Of a stretch of DNA of 20,622 bases, positions 1-7,543 are shown in pieces; the stretch's first letter is position 1; each line of letters opens with the position of its first letter. The stretch comes from Bacteroidales bacterium. Lineage in GTDB: Bacteria > Bacteroidota > Bacteroidia > Bacteroidales > UBA3824. Made by a program: the position numbers and the translations under genes. The stretch covers positions 1 to 20,622 of the forward strand of contig JAGCNK010000183.1 in NCBI GenBank assembly GCA_017645985.1. Reading direction: 5' to 3'. The notes under the pieces are model-generated. The model had not been told where the DNA came from and searched no databases. It was given only the letters and a program-made list of their open reading frames with translations.

Positions 1-693
1 CTTAACTGTCTGCGCATAAACTCTTGAACGTGTGCCGTTTACAGTTTTCAATGTTACATAGTAAGTGCCAGGGGCGGTGTAAGTGGCGCGGGCGTTAAAG
101 TCGTAGGAGGTTTTGCCGTTGCCAAAATTCCACACACAGTAGTCGGCGTTGATCGAACGGTTGGCAAAATGCACAGTGCACGGAGCGCATCCCTCAACAA
201 TGTCGGAAACAAACTCGGCAGAGAAGTCAACCTCGGCATAAGAGGTTTCGGGAAAAACATTTTCGCTGGTTTCGCTGTCGGGCTGCTGACGTTTGGCTAT
301 GGGCTGTGCGTTGTCGGCAAAGAAATCGGCAACTGAAGCGTCGCCGTCTTGCACCACAGGGTTCTGAGGCTGGATTAACACCTTGTGGTCGTATTCGTGA
401 CGAGATGGAGCGTTGATGATAAGCACCTTGCGCTGCGACACAGTGATATTCTTGCTGCCAGATTCTGCGCTCTGAATGGTTATCGGTTCGTCGGTATCGC
501 TCAGGGCAAAACTACCAGCAAGTCCTGCAATCAGCAGCACAGCCGAAAGATAATATATATTCACACGCTTAGGGTAGAACCTGAAAAAACTCTTCCAGGC
601 CACCTCGCTGCTAATCTTCTGCCAAGCCTCCTCTGGGGGCTCGGTTTCGTAACGCTCAAATGCGTTTTTAAATAATTCTTCGGGACTACTCAT
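1..693 (-). CDS. Anti-sigma-like membrane protein with PKD-like domain, C-terminus beyond window
   Basis: The frame is open from ATG at 693 to the window edge, giving 231 residues with no stop. Residues 1-30 are acidic and contain the segment YETEPPEEAWQKI, typical of the cytoplasmic N-terminus of Bacteroidota proteins encoded after ECF sigma genes. One membrane segment lies at about 46-64 (IYYLSAVLLIAGLAGSFAL). A low-complexity linker follows, and then from about 157 a PKD-like beta-sandwich with CAPCTVHFANRS, VWNFGNGK and TYTAPGTYYVTLKTVNG. The start codon lies inside the last codons of the sigma gene (ATGAGTAG overlap), so translation is probably coupled. I infer that it binds the sigma factor on the inside and senses something on the outside. 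The missing C-terminus could hold more domains. The anti-sigma role rests on position and N-terminal resemblance only. Confidence 0.72.
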   Translation of the reverse strand, partial: MSSPEELFKNAFERYETEPPEEAWQKISSEVAWKSFFRFYPKRVNIYYLSAVLLIAGLAGSFALSDTDEPITIQSAESGSKNITVSQRKVLIINAPSRHEYDHKVLIQPQNPVVQDGDASVADFFADNAQPIAKRQQPDSETSENVFPETSYAEVDFSAEFVSDIVEGCAPCTVHFANRSINADYCVWNFGNGKTSYDFNARATYTAPGTYYVTLKTVNGTRSRVYAQTVK

Positions 694-1240
694 CTCTGCC
701 TCCGATTTTTTGTAGTTCGTTAAGTCTTTTAATAATAAATTTTCGAGCGCGGAGAAACTGTGTCTTGCTGGTGTTGATGTCGATACCGAGCATTTCAGCA
801 ATCTCTCTGTGCTTCAGGCCCTCCACGGCAAAAAGGTTGAAAACCATCTTGTATCCCTGCGGCAGCTGGTCGATAACATTGAGCAGCTCTTCGTGCGTGA
901 AATCCGCGCGGTCGAAACTTTCGTTTTCGGCTGGGATGTCGTACATCTCGTCCACGTCGTAATGGTGCCGGTGCTTGAGATTCTTGTGGTAGTTGGTGAT
1001 GGCGGTGTTGATCACAATCCGTTTCATCCAACCCTCGAAAGAGCCTTGGGCGGCGTAGTCCTTGATGCTGAGAAAGATTTTTACAAACGCCTCTTGCAGT
1101 ATGTCCTGTGCCGCCGGTCGGTCGGGAGCATAACGAAGACAAATACCCATCAAAAGAGCCGCGTACTTACGATAAAGTTCTTTCTGGGCTGAGGGCTCGC
1201 CTTGTATGCATCTACTTATTAGTTGTTCTTCTCCGACCAT
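686..1240 (-). CDS. ECF-family RNA polymerase sigma factor (sigma-70 family)
   Basis: A 184-residue protein of normal ECF length. Region 2 spans about residues 20-87 and includes LYRKYAALLMGICLRYAPD, AQDILQEAFVKIF and FEGWMKRIVINTAITNYHK, the core-binding and -10-reading helices. Region 4 spans about 115-175, with LPQGYKMVFNLFAVEGLKHREIAE in two runs followed by MLGIDINTSKTQFLRARKFI, a helix-turn-helix that would read the -35 region. The ATG at 1240 gives a complete region 2 and lies about 24 bases below a candidate -7 element. The stop overlaps the start of the next gene by 8 bases, as expected for a sigma/anti-sigma pair. The regulon cannot be read from the window. Confidence 0.95.
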   Translation of the reverse strand: MVGEEQLISRCIQGEPSAQKELYRKYAALLMGICLRYAPDRPAAQDILQEAFVKIFLSIKDYAAQGSFEGWMKRIVINTAITNYHKNLKHRHHYDVDEMYDIPAENESFDRADFTHEELLNVIDQLPQGYKMVFNLFAVEGLKHREIAEMLGIDINTSKTQFLRARKFIIKRLNELQKIGGRDE

Positions 1241-1263
1241 AACATTGTCTTTATATCAGACCA

Positions 1264-1271
1264 CAAAAATA
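1264..1271 (-). promoter_or_regulatory. Candidate Bacteroidota -7 element for the ECF sigma gene
   Basis: Read on the minus strand this is TATTTTTG, an exact match to TAnnTTTG. It lies 24 bases upstream of the sigma start codon, leaving room for a short leader. No convincing TTG is present at -33, so the call is tentative. Confidence 0.35.
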
Positions 1272-1340
1272 ATCAATTGGTTGCAGAGGTGAAGAAAAAA
1301 GTTTTAAAAATCTATCGAACAGGAAACCAAATCATCGTAA

Positions 1341-2168
1341 CTAATTAAGCGCGATGGATGTGCTTGCCACTGGTGCGCCCATAAACACCGATGCCGAATG
1401 GTCGAACAGAGAGCTGTCGTCGGTGGTGTAGTAATTGATAGATGAGTTTTTGGAAAGCCTGGCGTCCATATCTGGGTGGCGGAGAAGGTACTCCTGAAGG
1501 CTGTGCGCCACTATCTCGTTCTGCTTAACGATATGTACCGATGGAGGCAGAAATTTTTTGAAACTATTGATCAGCAGCGGATAATGCGTGCAGCCGAGCA
1601 CTATGGTGTCGATTTCGGGATCTTGAGCGAACAATAGGTTGAGATATTTCTCCACAAAAAAATCTGCGCCCGGGGTGTCTATCTCGTTGTTTTCTACAAT
1701 GGGAACGAGCATAGGACAAGCCTGCTGAAAAATCTTGATTTCGGGAAAAAGCTTTGCCGTTTCTAAAATGTAGGATTGTGAGTTGACCGTGCCGGCAGTG
1801 CCGAGAATGCCTACTTTGTTTGTTCTGGTAATGCCGCCGAGAGCCTCTGCCGTGGGACGAATAATGCCTAGCACACGGTTCTGAGGGCAATCCTTGGCAA
1901 GATACTCCTGCTGAATAGTGCGCAGAGCCTTGGCGGAGGCGGTGTTGCAGGCAAGCACCACAAGCGGACAGCCGAGTTGGAAAAGTTTCTTAACAGCCTG
2001 CAAGGTGTAGTTGTATACAGTGGCAAATGAGCGCGACCCGTAAGGAGCGCGGGCGTTGTCGCCAAGAAAAACATAGTCGTAGCCAGGCATCCGCTCCACA
2101 ATCTTTTTGAGGATAGTGAGTCCGCCGAATCCCGAATCAAAAACTCCTATAGGTGCCGAATTGCTCAT
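1341..2168 (-). CDS. murI: Glutamate racemase
   Basis: This cofactor-independent cytoplasmic enzyme interconverts L- and D-glutamate and supplies D-glutamate for peptidoglycan stems. From the ATG at 2168 the protein has 275 residues, normal for the family. Visible motifs are IGVFDSGFGGLTIL with Asp11, FLGDNARAPYG at 35-44, ACNTASA with catalytic Cys74, and GCTHYPLL with the second catalytic Cys193. A TTG two codons upstream is also in frame, but the ATG is preferred because it puts the first strand (SAPIGVF) at the usual distance from the N-terminus. It is the last gene of the envelope cluster, downstream of the two skp genes and separated from them by a stem-loop that may reduce read-through. 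Confidence 0.96.
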   Translation of the reverse strand: MSNSAPIGVFDSGFGGLTILKKIVERMPGYDYVFLGDNARAPYGSRSFATVYNYTLQAVKKLFQLGCPLVVLACNTASAKALRTIQQEYLAKDCPQNRVLGIIRPTAEALGGITRTNKVGILGTAGTVNSQSYILETAKLFPEIKIFQQACPMLVPIVENNEIDTPGADFFVEKYLNLLFAQDPEIDTIVLGCTHYPLLINSFKKFLPPSVHIVKQNEIVAHSLQEYLLRHPDMDARLSKNSSINYYTTDDSSLFDHSASVFMGAPVASTSIALN

Positions 2169-2182
2169 CCACAATATAATAA

Positions 2183-2215
2183 GGGGAACAAGACAGACCA
2201 GCCGCCTTATTCCCC
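2183..2215 (-). terminator. Stem-loop between skp and murI: weak terminator or leader structure
   Basis: On the minus strand GGGGAATAAG pairs with CTTGTTCCCC as ten pairs including one G-U, around a 13-base loop. The stem is followed by TTATTATATT rather than an unbroken T run. It ends 14 bases before the murI ATG. It could be a partial terminator that lowers murI expression relative to skp, or an mRNA stability element. Confidence 0.42.
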
Positions 2216-2238
2216 GAAAGTTTCATATTATCAATAAA

Positions 2239-2763
2239 TTAGATACCGAGTTCTTTTTTAACAGCGTTTGTAAGGTCGGTGCTGAGTTCGGTATTGATAA
2301 AGAGCACGCCGTTTTTGTCGAAAATGTAGATGTAGCCTCCTGTTGTAGCCACTTTTTTAACTGCATTGTCGATTTTGTCCATGATGGGTGCGTAGAGTTC
2401 TTTCTGCTTGTTCTGGAGCGAAACCTGTGCGTTTTGCTCAAATTTCTGAATACGCTCCTGAAGCTGCATAATTTCCTGATACTTATCGGCTTTGATAGCC
2501 TCGCTCCATTTTTCTACTGCCTGGGGAGCAAGGTTCTCATTTTCCTGGAAAGCCTGTACCTTGGCCTGATATTCCTGACCCATAGCCTGATACTGAGTGT
2601 CGAATTTCTTAGATTCGTTTTCCAAAGCGGTTTGAGCGGCCTTAGTGTCGGGGAGTGCTTGAATAATGGCCTCACTGTCGATATGTCCGAATTTCTGGGC
2701 GGATGCGCTCTGCACGCCGCACAATGTAATTAACGAAATTGCTAATGCTATTATCTTTTTCAT
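2239..2763 (-). CDS. Skp/OmpH-family periplasmic chaperone (second copy)
   Basis: The 174-residue protein begins with a clear signal peptide (MKKIIALAISLITLCGVQSA, then SAQ), cleaved near residue 22. The mature part starts FGHIDSEAIIQALPDTKAAQ, matching the Skp/OmpH opening, then forms long charged helices at about 45-135 (the coiled-coil arms), and closes with a beta segment GGYIYIFDKNGVLFIN. Skp chaperones hold unfolded outer-membrane proteins in the periplasm before delivery to BamA. The gene lies 20 bases downstream of a related skp copy and two genes after bamA. The two copies differ clearly in sequence, so this is an old duplication, common in Bacteroidota. Confidence 0.92.
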   Translation of the reverse strand: MKKIIALAISLITLCGVQSASAQKFGHIDSEAIIQALPDTKAAQTALENESKKFDTQYQAMGQEYQAKVQAFQENENLAPQAVEKWSEAIKADKYQEIMQLQERIQKFEQNAQVSLQNKQKELYAPIMDKIDNAVKKVATTGGYIYIFDKNGVLFINTELSTDLTNAVKKELGI

Positions 2764-2783
2764 CTTAGAATTTATAAGTAATG

Positions 2784-3287
2784 TTATTTAATGATTTTGT
2801 TCAAAACTTCGTCAGACTCGTCGTACTTTTCGTTGGCGTAGATGATGTCGCCTGTCACCTTGTCGAAAATGTAGTCGTAACCAGCGTCGGCTGCCACGCT
2901 CTTGAGTGCGTTGTACACATTGTCCTGGATAGGTTTGATAAGTTCCTGGCGTTTTTTGGCAAGTTCGCCGTTAGAGCCGAAGTATTTTTTCTGAAGCTCT
3001 TTGGCCTCTTTTTCCTTGGCTATGATCTCGTCCTCGCGTTTCTGCTTGGTGGCGTCGGGAAGAATGTCAACTTCGGCCTGGTACTTTTTGTACATCTCGT
3101 CGAGTTCGTTGAATTTTTTCTCCACTTCGGTTTGCCAATCTTTTGAGAGATTGTCGAGTTTGGTTTGTGCCTGCTGGTAAGCCGGAATTTTACCTAAGAT
3201 ATATTCGGTGTCAACATGGGCAAACTTCTGAGCAAATGTGGTGGCGCTAATGAGCGCAGCTGCTAATAGTAAAAATAATCTTTTCAT
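2784..3287 (-). CDS. Skp/OmpH-family periplasmic chaperone (first copy)
   Basis: From the ATG at 3287 the protein has 167 residues. An in-frame TTG three codons upstream is less likely, because the ATG gives a compact signal peptide (MKRLFLLLAAALISATTFAQ). The mature protein starts KFAHVDTEYILGKIPAYQQA, followed by highly charged helices at about 45-125 with repeated KK/E/Q patterns, and ends with DAGYDYIFDKVTGDIIYAN. Its role is the same as that of the downstream copy: carrying unfolded outer-membrane proteins to the BAM complex encoded just upstream. The 96-base space between its stop-proximal neighbour bamA and this gene is A/T-rich and may hold a weak extra promoter (TAACTTTA on the minus strand), which I do not count as a feature. 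Confidence 0.92.
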   Translation of the reverse strand: MKRLFLLLAAALISATTFAQKFAHVDTEYILGKIPAYQQAQTKLDNLSKDWQTEVEKKFNELDEMYKKYQAEVDILPDATKQKREDEIIAKEKEAKELQKKYFGSNGELAKKRQELIKPIQDNVYNALKSVAADAGYDYIFDKVTGDIIYANEKYDESDEVLNKIIK

Positions 3288-3397
3288 ATTCTTCAAATTT
3301 TTGAGGTTATAAAATTCGTTTTATTCTATTGTTGTTTTGTTTTACGTATTTAGTAATGGTTTAGCCGTTAAAAACTATGTTATAAAGTTAAAAAACC

Positions 3398-5851
3398 TTA
3401 GAAGCTCTGTCCCATAGTAAACTGGAATGTGCTTCCGCTAACCTGATACTTGCCGTCTTTCATCACCTTGTCGAATCCCCAGCCCCAGTCGAGACCGAGC
3501 ATACCCAGCATCGACATAAACACTCTCACGCCCACGCCCGCCGAACGGTAGATGTTGAACGGCTGCAGCTGGTTGATCTCTTTCCAACAGTTGCCGCCCT
3601 CCATAAAGGCGAGTCCGAAGATGGTGGCAGATTCGTTGAGTGTGACGGGATAGCGCACCTCCATAGTGTATTTCACATACGAGTTGCCTCCCGAAGAGAT
3701 TGTTTCAGCATCGTATCCGCGCATACCCACAACGTCTTTGCCGTAGGTGTAGTAGTTCATACCGTCGCCACCCATCGTGAATCCCTGGAAAGGCGAGTAG
3801 CCGAGGGCGCGGGTAAAGAATCCGCTGATACCGATGGCAAGTTTGGTGTGAAGTACAAGGTCGCCGACAAGGGGCGTGAAGGTCTTGGCCTCGAATCCCC
3901 ATTTGTGATACTCCACCCATTTCCATTTGATAGAGTCGGCGATAGTGGTGTAATCCTTGCCGTTGAACTTGGAGTACGGAGGAGTGATGTCTAACGACAG
4001 CGAGAACGAAGAACCGCGGCGCGAATAGATGGGCGCGTCGATGCTGTTTCGCGAGAACACTGTACGCAGAGCCACCTCGTTGGCCACACCGTCGGCGTCA
4101 AGTCCGTCGAAATATGGATAGTTTTGCAGTTTGTAGCGTTTGTACTGAATCTCCTCGTAAAGCTGGAAGTTGTTGTCGGGCCATTTCAAACGGCGACCGA
4201 AACCTACCGCGCCACCGATCACCTGCATACGGTAGTTCAAGTAGCTGGAATAGTGGAGATAGTTGACGTCGGTGTAATAGAAGCTTACCGAGAGAGAGTT
4301 GCGCCTGCGTCCGCCGAGCCAGGGCTCAACAAACGAAACACTGTATGTCTGATAGTATTTACCGTTGCTCTGGAACGAGAGGCTGAGCTTCTGACCGTCG
4401 CCGCCAGGAAGCGGACGCCAAGAGCTCTTGTCGAAAAAGTTGCGTGTGGAGAAGTTGTTGAACGATACGCCGAGACGTCCCACAAACGAGCCGCCGCCCC
4501 ATCCTGCCGAAAGTTCAAACTGGTCGTTTCCTTTCTCGGTGAGCGAGTAGTTGATGTCCACGGTGCTGTTGTTGTAGTCGGGCACAGGCGAGGGCACGAG
4601 TTTCTCCGGGTCGAAGTTGCCGAGGTTGGCAAGCTCGCGCACTGAGTTGATAATGTCGGTACGGCTGAACAGTTCGCCCGGGAGCGTGTAAAGCTCGCGG
4701 CGTGCCACATGGTCGTTGGTGCGGGTGTTGCCAGAGATGTTGATGCGGTTGATATACGCCTGAGGACCTTCCACAATCATAATTTCCACGTCGATAGAGT
4801 CGTTGATAACGGCTGTTTCGCGAGGCATGGCACGGAAAAAGAGGTATCCGTCGTCGAGGTATACGTTGCCCACGGCGTCGAGGTCGTTGTTAAGACGGTC
4901 GTCTAAGCGGTTCTGGTCGTAAAGGTCGCCCTTCTTGATGTCGAGCTTGCGCTGAAGAAGGTCGCTCGAATACTTGGTGTTGCCCACCCAGGAGATTGAG
5001 CGGTAATAGTATTGGTGTCCCTCTTCAAGGTTGATTTTTACTCCTACGAGTTTGTCGTCGATGCGGTAAACCGAGTCGCTAAGTATCTGGGCGTCGCGGT
5101 AGCCGTACTTGTTGAACTTCTTGATAAGCGTCACCTTGTCGTCCTCAAATTTGGAGCGGACAAACTTAGAGGGTTTGAACATTCCGTACCAGCGTTTCTG
5201 CTTGGTGTTTTTGAGGGCTTTGCGCACCTTCCTGTCGGTAAACTGCACGTTGCCTTCGGGCACAATCTCGCGGATTTTCACCTTGTGACCCTTGTCCACG
5301 TTGATAATCAGCTTAACCACATTCTGCATCATGGTGTCGTTTACTTGCGAAATTCGCACGTCCACATTGTAGTAGCCTTTTTCGTAAAAATGTCCCTCGA
5401 TGATATTCTTGGTGTTGGTGATAACGTGCTCGGTAACCTTGGTGCCGGGTGTGAGCTTCACTTTTTCGCTGATGTCGTTTTTCTCGCCGTTCCTTACTCC
5501 ACGGTACTCCACTTTCGAAAGCTTGGGACGCTCTTCAAGTTTGATGTCGAGATATACGTTGTCGCCTGAAATAGAGGTGATTCCGATGCTGACGTCAGAA
5601 AAAAGACCTTGTTTCCAAAGTTTCTCGATACTGCGCGAAATCTGGTCGCCGGGAATTTTGATGCTCTGTCCCACTTTCAAGCCCGAAATCTGCACGATAG
5701 CCTGTTTGTTGAGAAACTTGACACCCGAAACAGTGATTCCGCCAATGATATACTCTTTTGGTGTGGTGTTGTAGTTGAAACTGTTTTGCTGAGCGCTGGC
5801 CGACAAAAAAGATGTCAACAAAAATATAATAAGAAGCAGTCTGCTTTTCAT
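3398..5851 (-). CDS. bamA: BamA, outer-membrane protein assembly factor (POTRA repeats and 16-strand barrel)
   Basis: This 817-residue protein has a signal peptide ending at ASAQ (residues 1-20). About five POTRA repeats fill residues 30-440, each with the beta-helix-helix-beta-beta pattern; the motif GLFSDVSI is seen near residue 80. The C-terminal barrel runs from about 450 to the end and contains FVGRLGVSFNNFSTRNFF and FTMGGDGMNYYTYGKDVVGMRGYD, where VGMRGYD corresponds to the conserved VRGF/Y loop-6 motif of the Omp85 family. The last residue is Phe (FQFTMGQSF), the usual outer-membrane insertion signal. BamA inserts beta-barrel proteins into the outer membrane. It is slightly longer than the E. 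coli protein, as usual for Bacteroidota. It lies between uppS and the two skp genes, the typical order in this phylum. Confidence 0.97.
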   Translation of the reverse strand: MKSRLLLIIFLLTSFLSASAQQNSFNYNTTPKEYIIGGITVSGVKFLNKQAIVQISGLKVGQSIKIPGDQISRSIEKLWKQGLFSDVSIGITSISGDNVYLDIKLEERPKLSKVEYRGVRNGEKNDISEKVKLTPGTKVTEHVITNTKNIIEGHFYEKGYYNVDVRISQVNDTMMQNVVKLIINVDKGHKVKIREIVPEGNVQFTDRKVRKALKNTKQKRWYGMFKPSKFVRSKFEDDKVTLIKKFNKYGYRDAQILSDSVYRIDDKLVGVKINLEEGHQYYYRSISWVGNTKYSSDLLQRKLDIKKGDLYDQNRLDDRLNNDLDAVGNVYLDDGYLFFRAMPRETAVINDSIDVEIMIVEGPQAYINRINISGNTRTNDHVARRELYTLPGELFSRTDIINSVRELANLGNFDPEKLVPSPVPDYNNSTVDINYSLTEKGNDQFELSAGWGGGSFVGRLGVSFNNFSTRNFFDKSSWRPLPGGDGQKLSLSFQSNGKYYQTYSVSFVEPWLGGRRRNSLSVSFYYTDVNYLHYSSYLNYRMQVIGGAVGFGRRLKWPDNNFQLYEEIQYKRYKLQNYPYFDGLDADGVANEVALRTVFSRNSIDAPIYSRRGSSFSLSLDITPPYSKFNGKDYTTIADSIKWKWVEYHKWGFEAKTFTPLVGDLVLHTKLAIGISGFFTRALGYSPFQGFTMGGDGMNYYTYGKDVVGMRGYDAETISSGGNSYVKYTMEVRYPVTLNESATIFGLAFMEGGNCWKEINQLQPFNIYRSAGVGVRVFMSMLGMLGLDWGWGFDKVMKDGKYQVSGSTFQFTMGQSF

Positions 5852-5917
5852 CTGAAATGGTATAATATATAGTAAGTAAAGTTATCTTTAAAAACACTCA
5901 TCTCAAAAACGAGCGTG

Positions 5918-5948
5918 CAAATCTACACAAATTATTTCAAACTTGCAA
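5918..5948 (-). promoter_or_regulatory. Candidate internal promoter for bamA-skp-skp-murI
   Basis: On the minus strand TTG (5948-5946) is followed after 20 bases by TAGATTTG (5925-5918), an exact TAnnTTTG. This fits the Bacteroidota -33/-7 arrangement. It overlaps the last codons of uppS and would give a leader of about 60 bases before the bamA ATG. The 80-base gap between uppS and bamA, longer than most gaps in the cluster, is consistent with it. Confidence 0.5.
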
Positions 5949-6681
5949 TTTGTTGCGAAGTTTTCCCAAATCTTCTTTCGCGCTGCTGGTATTGGTACAC
6001 CGCCTCAAAGAAATCCTCTTTGCCGAAATCGGGCCACAGCACATCTGTAAAATAAAGCTCGGAATAAGAAATCTGCCACAAGAGGAAGTTTGAAATACGC
6101 AGCTCACCGCTTGTACGCACAAGCAGTTCGGGATCTGGTATATCCTTGGTGTACAAATAGTTTGAAAAATCCTCTTCGGTAATAGAGTCGATATCAAAAG
6201 GCTGTTCCTCATATTTGCGGAGCAGCTGCTTGGTGGCGTTGAGAATCTCGGAACGGCTGCCGTAGCTCAGAGCTATTACCACTGTAAGACCCGTGTTTTT
6301 CTGCGACTTGAGCACGGCGTCGTTTACATGCGAGAATACTTCGTCGGGCAGCATCGATGTGTCGCCTATAATTCTCAGGCGTATGTTGTTTTTGATCAAA
6401 TCTTCAAACTGCGACGCGATAGAACGCATCAGGAGCGCCATCAGTCCCGCCACCTCGTCTTTTGGGCGGTTCCAGTTCTCCATCGAAAAAGCGTAGAGGG
6501 TTATATACTTGACTCCTATCTCGGCGGCGGCTTCCACCACCGTGCGTGCGGCTTTTGCGCCCTGCGAGTGTCCTTCTAATCTGTCTTTGCCTCTGAGTGC
6601 AGCCCAACGTCCGTTGCCGTCCATTATCACTGCCACATGCTGCGGAATTCTTTTGGTGTCGAGTTTTTCTTTTGTTGACAT
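5932..6681 (-). CDS. uppS: Isoprenyl transferase (undecaprenyl diphosphate synthase)
   Basis: The 249-residue protein contains all the cis-prenyltransferase signatures: HVAVIMDGNGRWA with the catalytic Asp21, YAFSMENWNRP at about 63-73, ALSYGSRSEI near 138-147, and PELLVRTSGELRISNFLLWQ with the substrate-binding Arg/Ser/Glu cluster, then ELYFTDVLWPDF. It adds eight cis isoprene units to farnesyl diphosphate to make the C55 lipid carrier for peptidoglycan and surface polysaccharides, working in the cytoplasm at the membrane. The start ATG at 6681 lies 12 bases after the stop of the upstream barrel gene, so the two are probably cotranscribed. Confidence 0.97.
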   Translation of the reverse strand: MSTKEKLDTKRIPQHVAVIMDGNGRWAALRGKDRLEGHSQGAKAARTVVEAAAEIGVKYITLYAFSMENWNRPKDEVAGLMALLMRSIASQFEDLIKNNIRLRIIGDTSMLPDEVFSHVNDAVLKSQKNTGLTVVIALSYGSRSEILNATKQLLRKYEEQPFDIDSITEEDFSNYLYTKDIPDPELLVRTSGELRISNFLLWQISYSELYFTDVLWPDFGKEDFFEAVYQYQQRERRFGKTSQQIASLK

Positions 6682-6693
6682 TATTATTGTGTT

Positions 6694-7470
6694 TTATCTA
6701 TATGCGCTGCAGCTCTTCGACCCCTTGGTTGAGCTTATCTGGAACGCCAACGAAACGCCTAAGAACGCGTACATGTCGGTGTTGCCAAGAAACGAACGCT
6801 GCTTGGTGTACTCCACGCCGTACTGTGGATCGTAAAGGTCGTCGTCGATATGGTCGAGCATATCGGTAAAGAGCTTGCGGTACTTCCATTCGATCGTGGC
6901 GGTGAAACGTTCGGTGGGACTTATCTTCACTCCCACTCCAAAAGGTATGCACAGCTGCAATCCCTCGTGAGGAAACGAGCCTATCGCCAATCCGGGACCG
7001 GCGGCTATAAACGGGGTGGCATATTTGTTTTTTGAACCTTTGATTAACGGCAAGAAATTAAACTCCATCTGCAACGCCAGCTCAATCACCTCGTTTTCAA
7101 ACTTGGCGTTGCGGGCATTCTGGTACGGATTGTCGAAATCTGCATCGGCTCCGATAAATTTAAGCCTCAATGCCTCGAAAGCCAACGCAAAACGCGGACT
7201 GAATCCGTGGCGTATCATTGCGCCGAAGGCTATCTGAGGATTATAAAAGGGCTTTACGGGGCATATTTCGCCGTTGTAGTAGCAGCAGCCTCCCATCAAT
7301 CCTATCTCGTCGAACTGAGGCGAACGGCCATGCTGGGCGGATGCACCCACTGATACCATCGATAATATAAATATTACTGACAATTGTTTCAAAGCCTGAT
7401 GTAATTTTGGTGCAAATATAGATGAAACTTTGCTGCCGCAGTATTTAAAAAAACTTAAAAATGTACTCAT
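6694..7470 (-). CDS. Outer-membrane beta-barrel protein, DUF6089-like
   Basis: This is a predicted small outer-membrane barrel: a hydrophobic N-terminus ending VGASAQ, then alternating strands such as NPQIAFGAMIRHGFSPRFAL and VGVKISPTERFTATIEWKYR with glycine and aromatic girdle residues. Its place immediately upstream of uppS and bamA is where DUF6089-family genes usually sit in Bacteroidota, which is the main reason for the name. The outermost ATG (7470) would give a signal peptide with an unusually long 27-residue leader. An in-frame TTG at 7392 would give a textbook signal peptide beginning MKQLSVIFILSMV. A perfect -7 element lies between the two, so the shorter form may be the real one. 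The precise function is unknown. Confidence 0.75.
   Translation of the reverse strand: MSTFLSFFKYCGSKVSSIFAPKLHQALKQLSVIFILSMVSVGASAQHGRSPQFDEIGLMGGCCYYNGEICPVKPFYNPQIAFGAMIRHGFSPRFALAFEALRLKFIGADADFDNPYQNARNAKFENEVIELALQMEFNFLPLIKGSKNKYATPFIAAGPGLAIGSFPHEGLQLCIPFGVGVKISPTERFTATIEWKYRKLFTDMLDHIDDDLYDPQYGVEYTKQRSFLGNTDMYAFLGVSLAFQISSTKGSKSCSAYR
7413..7420 (-). promoter_or_regulatory. Candidate -7 element within the annotated N-terminus of the DUF6089-like gene
   Basis: The minus strand reads TATATTTG, an exact TAnnTTTG, followed by C as often seen. Transcription from here would start near 7405, downstream of the ATG at 7470 but upstream of the in-frame TTG at 7392. No clear TTG stands at -33. 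If real, it drives the whole envelope cluster. Confidence 0.4.
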
Positions 7471-7543
7471 AGGGCGAAAGTGTTAACGGGTTAATTACTG
7501 TTTGATTATAAAACTTGTTTTGAGTAGATTTATTGTAAATACA

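Noticed and set aside
4124..4645. Plus-strand frame of 173 codons opposite bamA
   Set aside because: It is a shadow of bamA with no promoter, no plausible domain and many low-information Val/Glu runs. The other long plus-strand frames opposite minus-strand genes (for example 2107-2733, 8718-9437, 9441-10100) fail for the same reason.
7485..7500. Short inverted repeat TTAAC/GTTAA between the SGNH gene and the DUF6089-like gene
   Set aside because: The arms are five A/T-rich bases with a two-base loop, too weak for a terminator or a credible operator.
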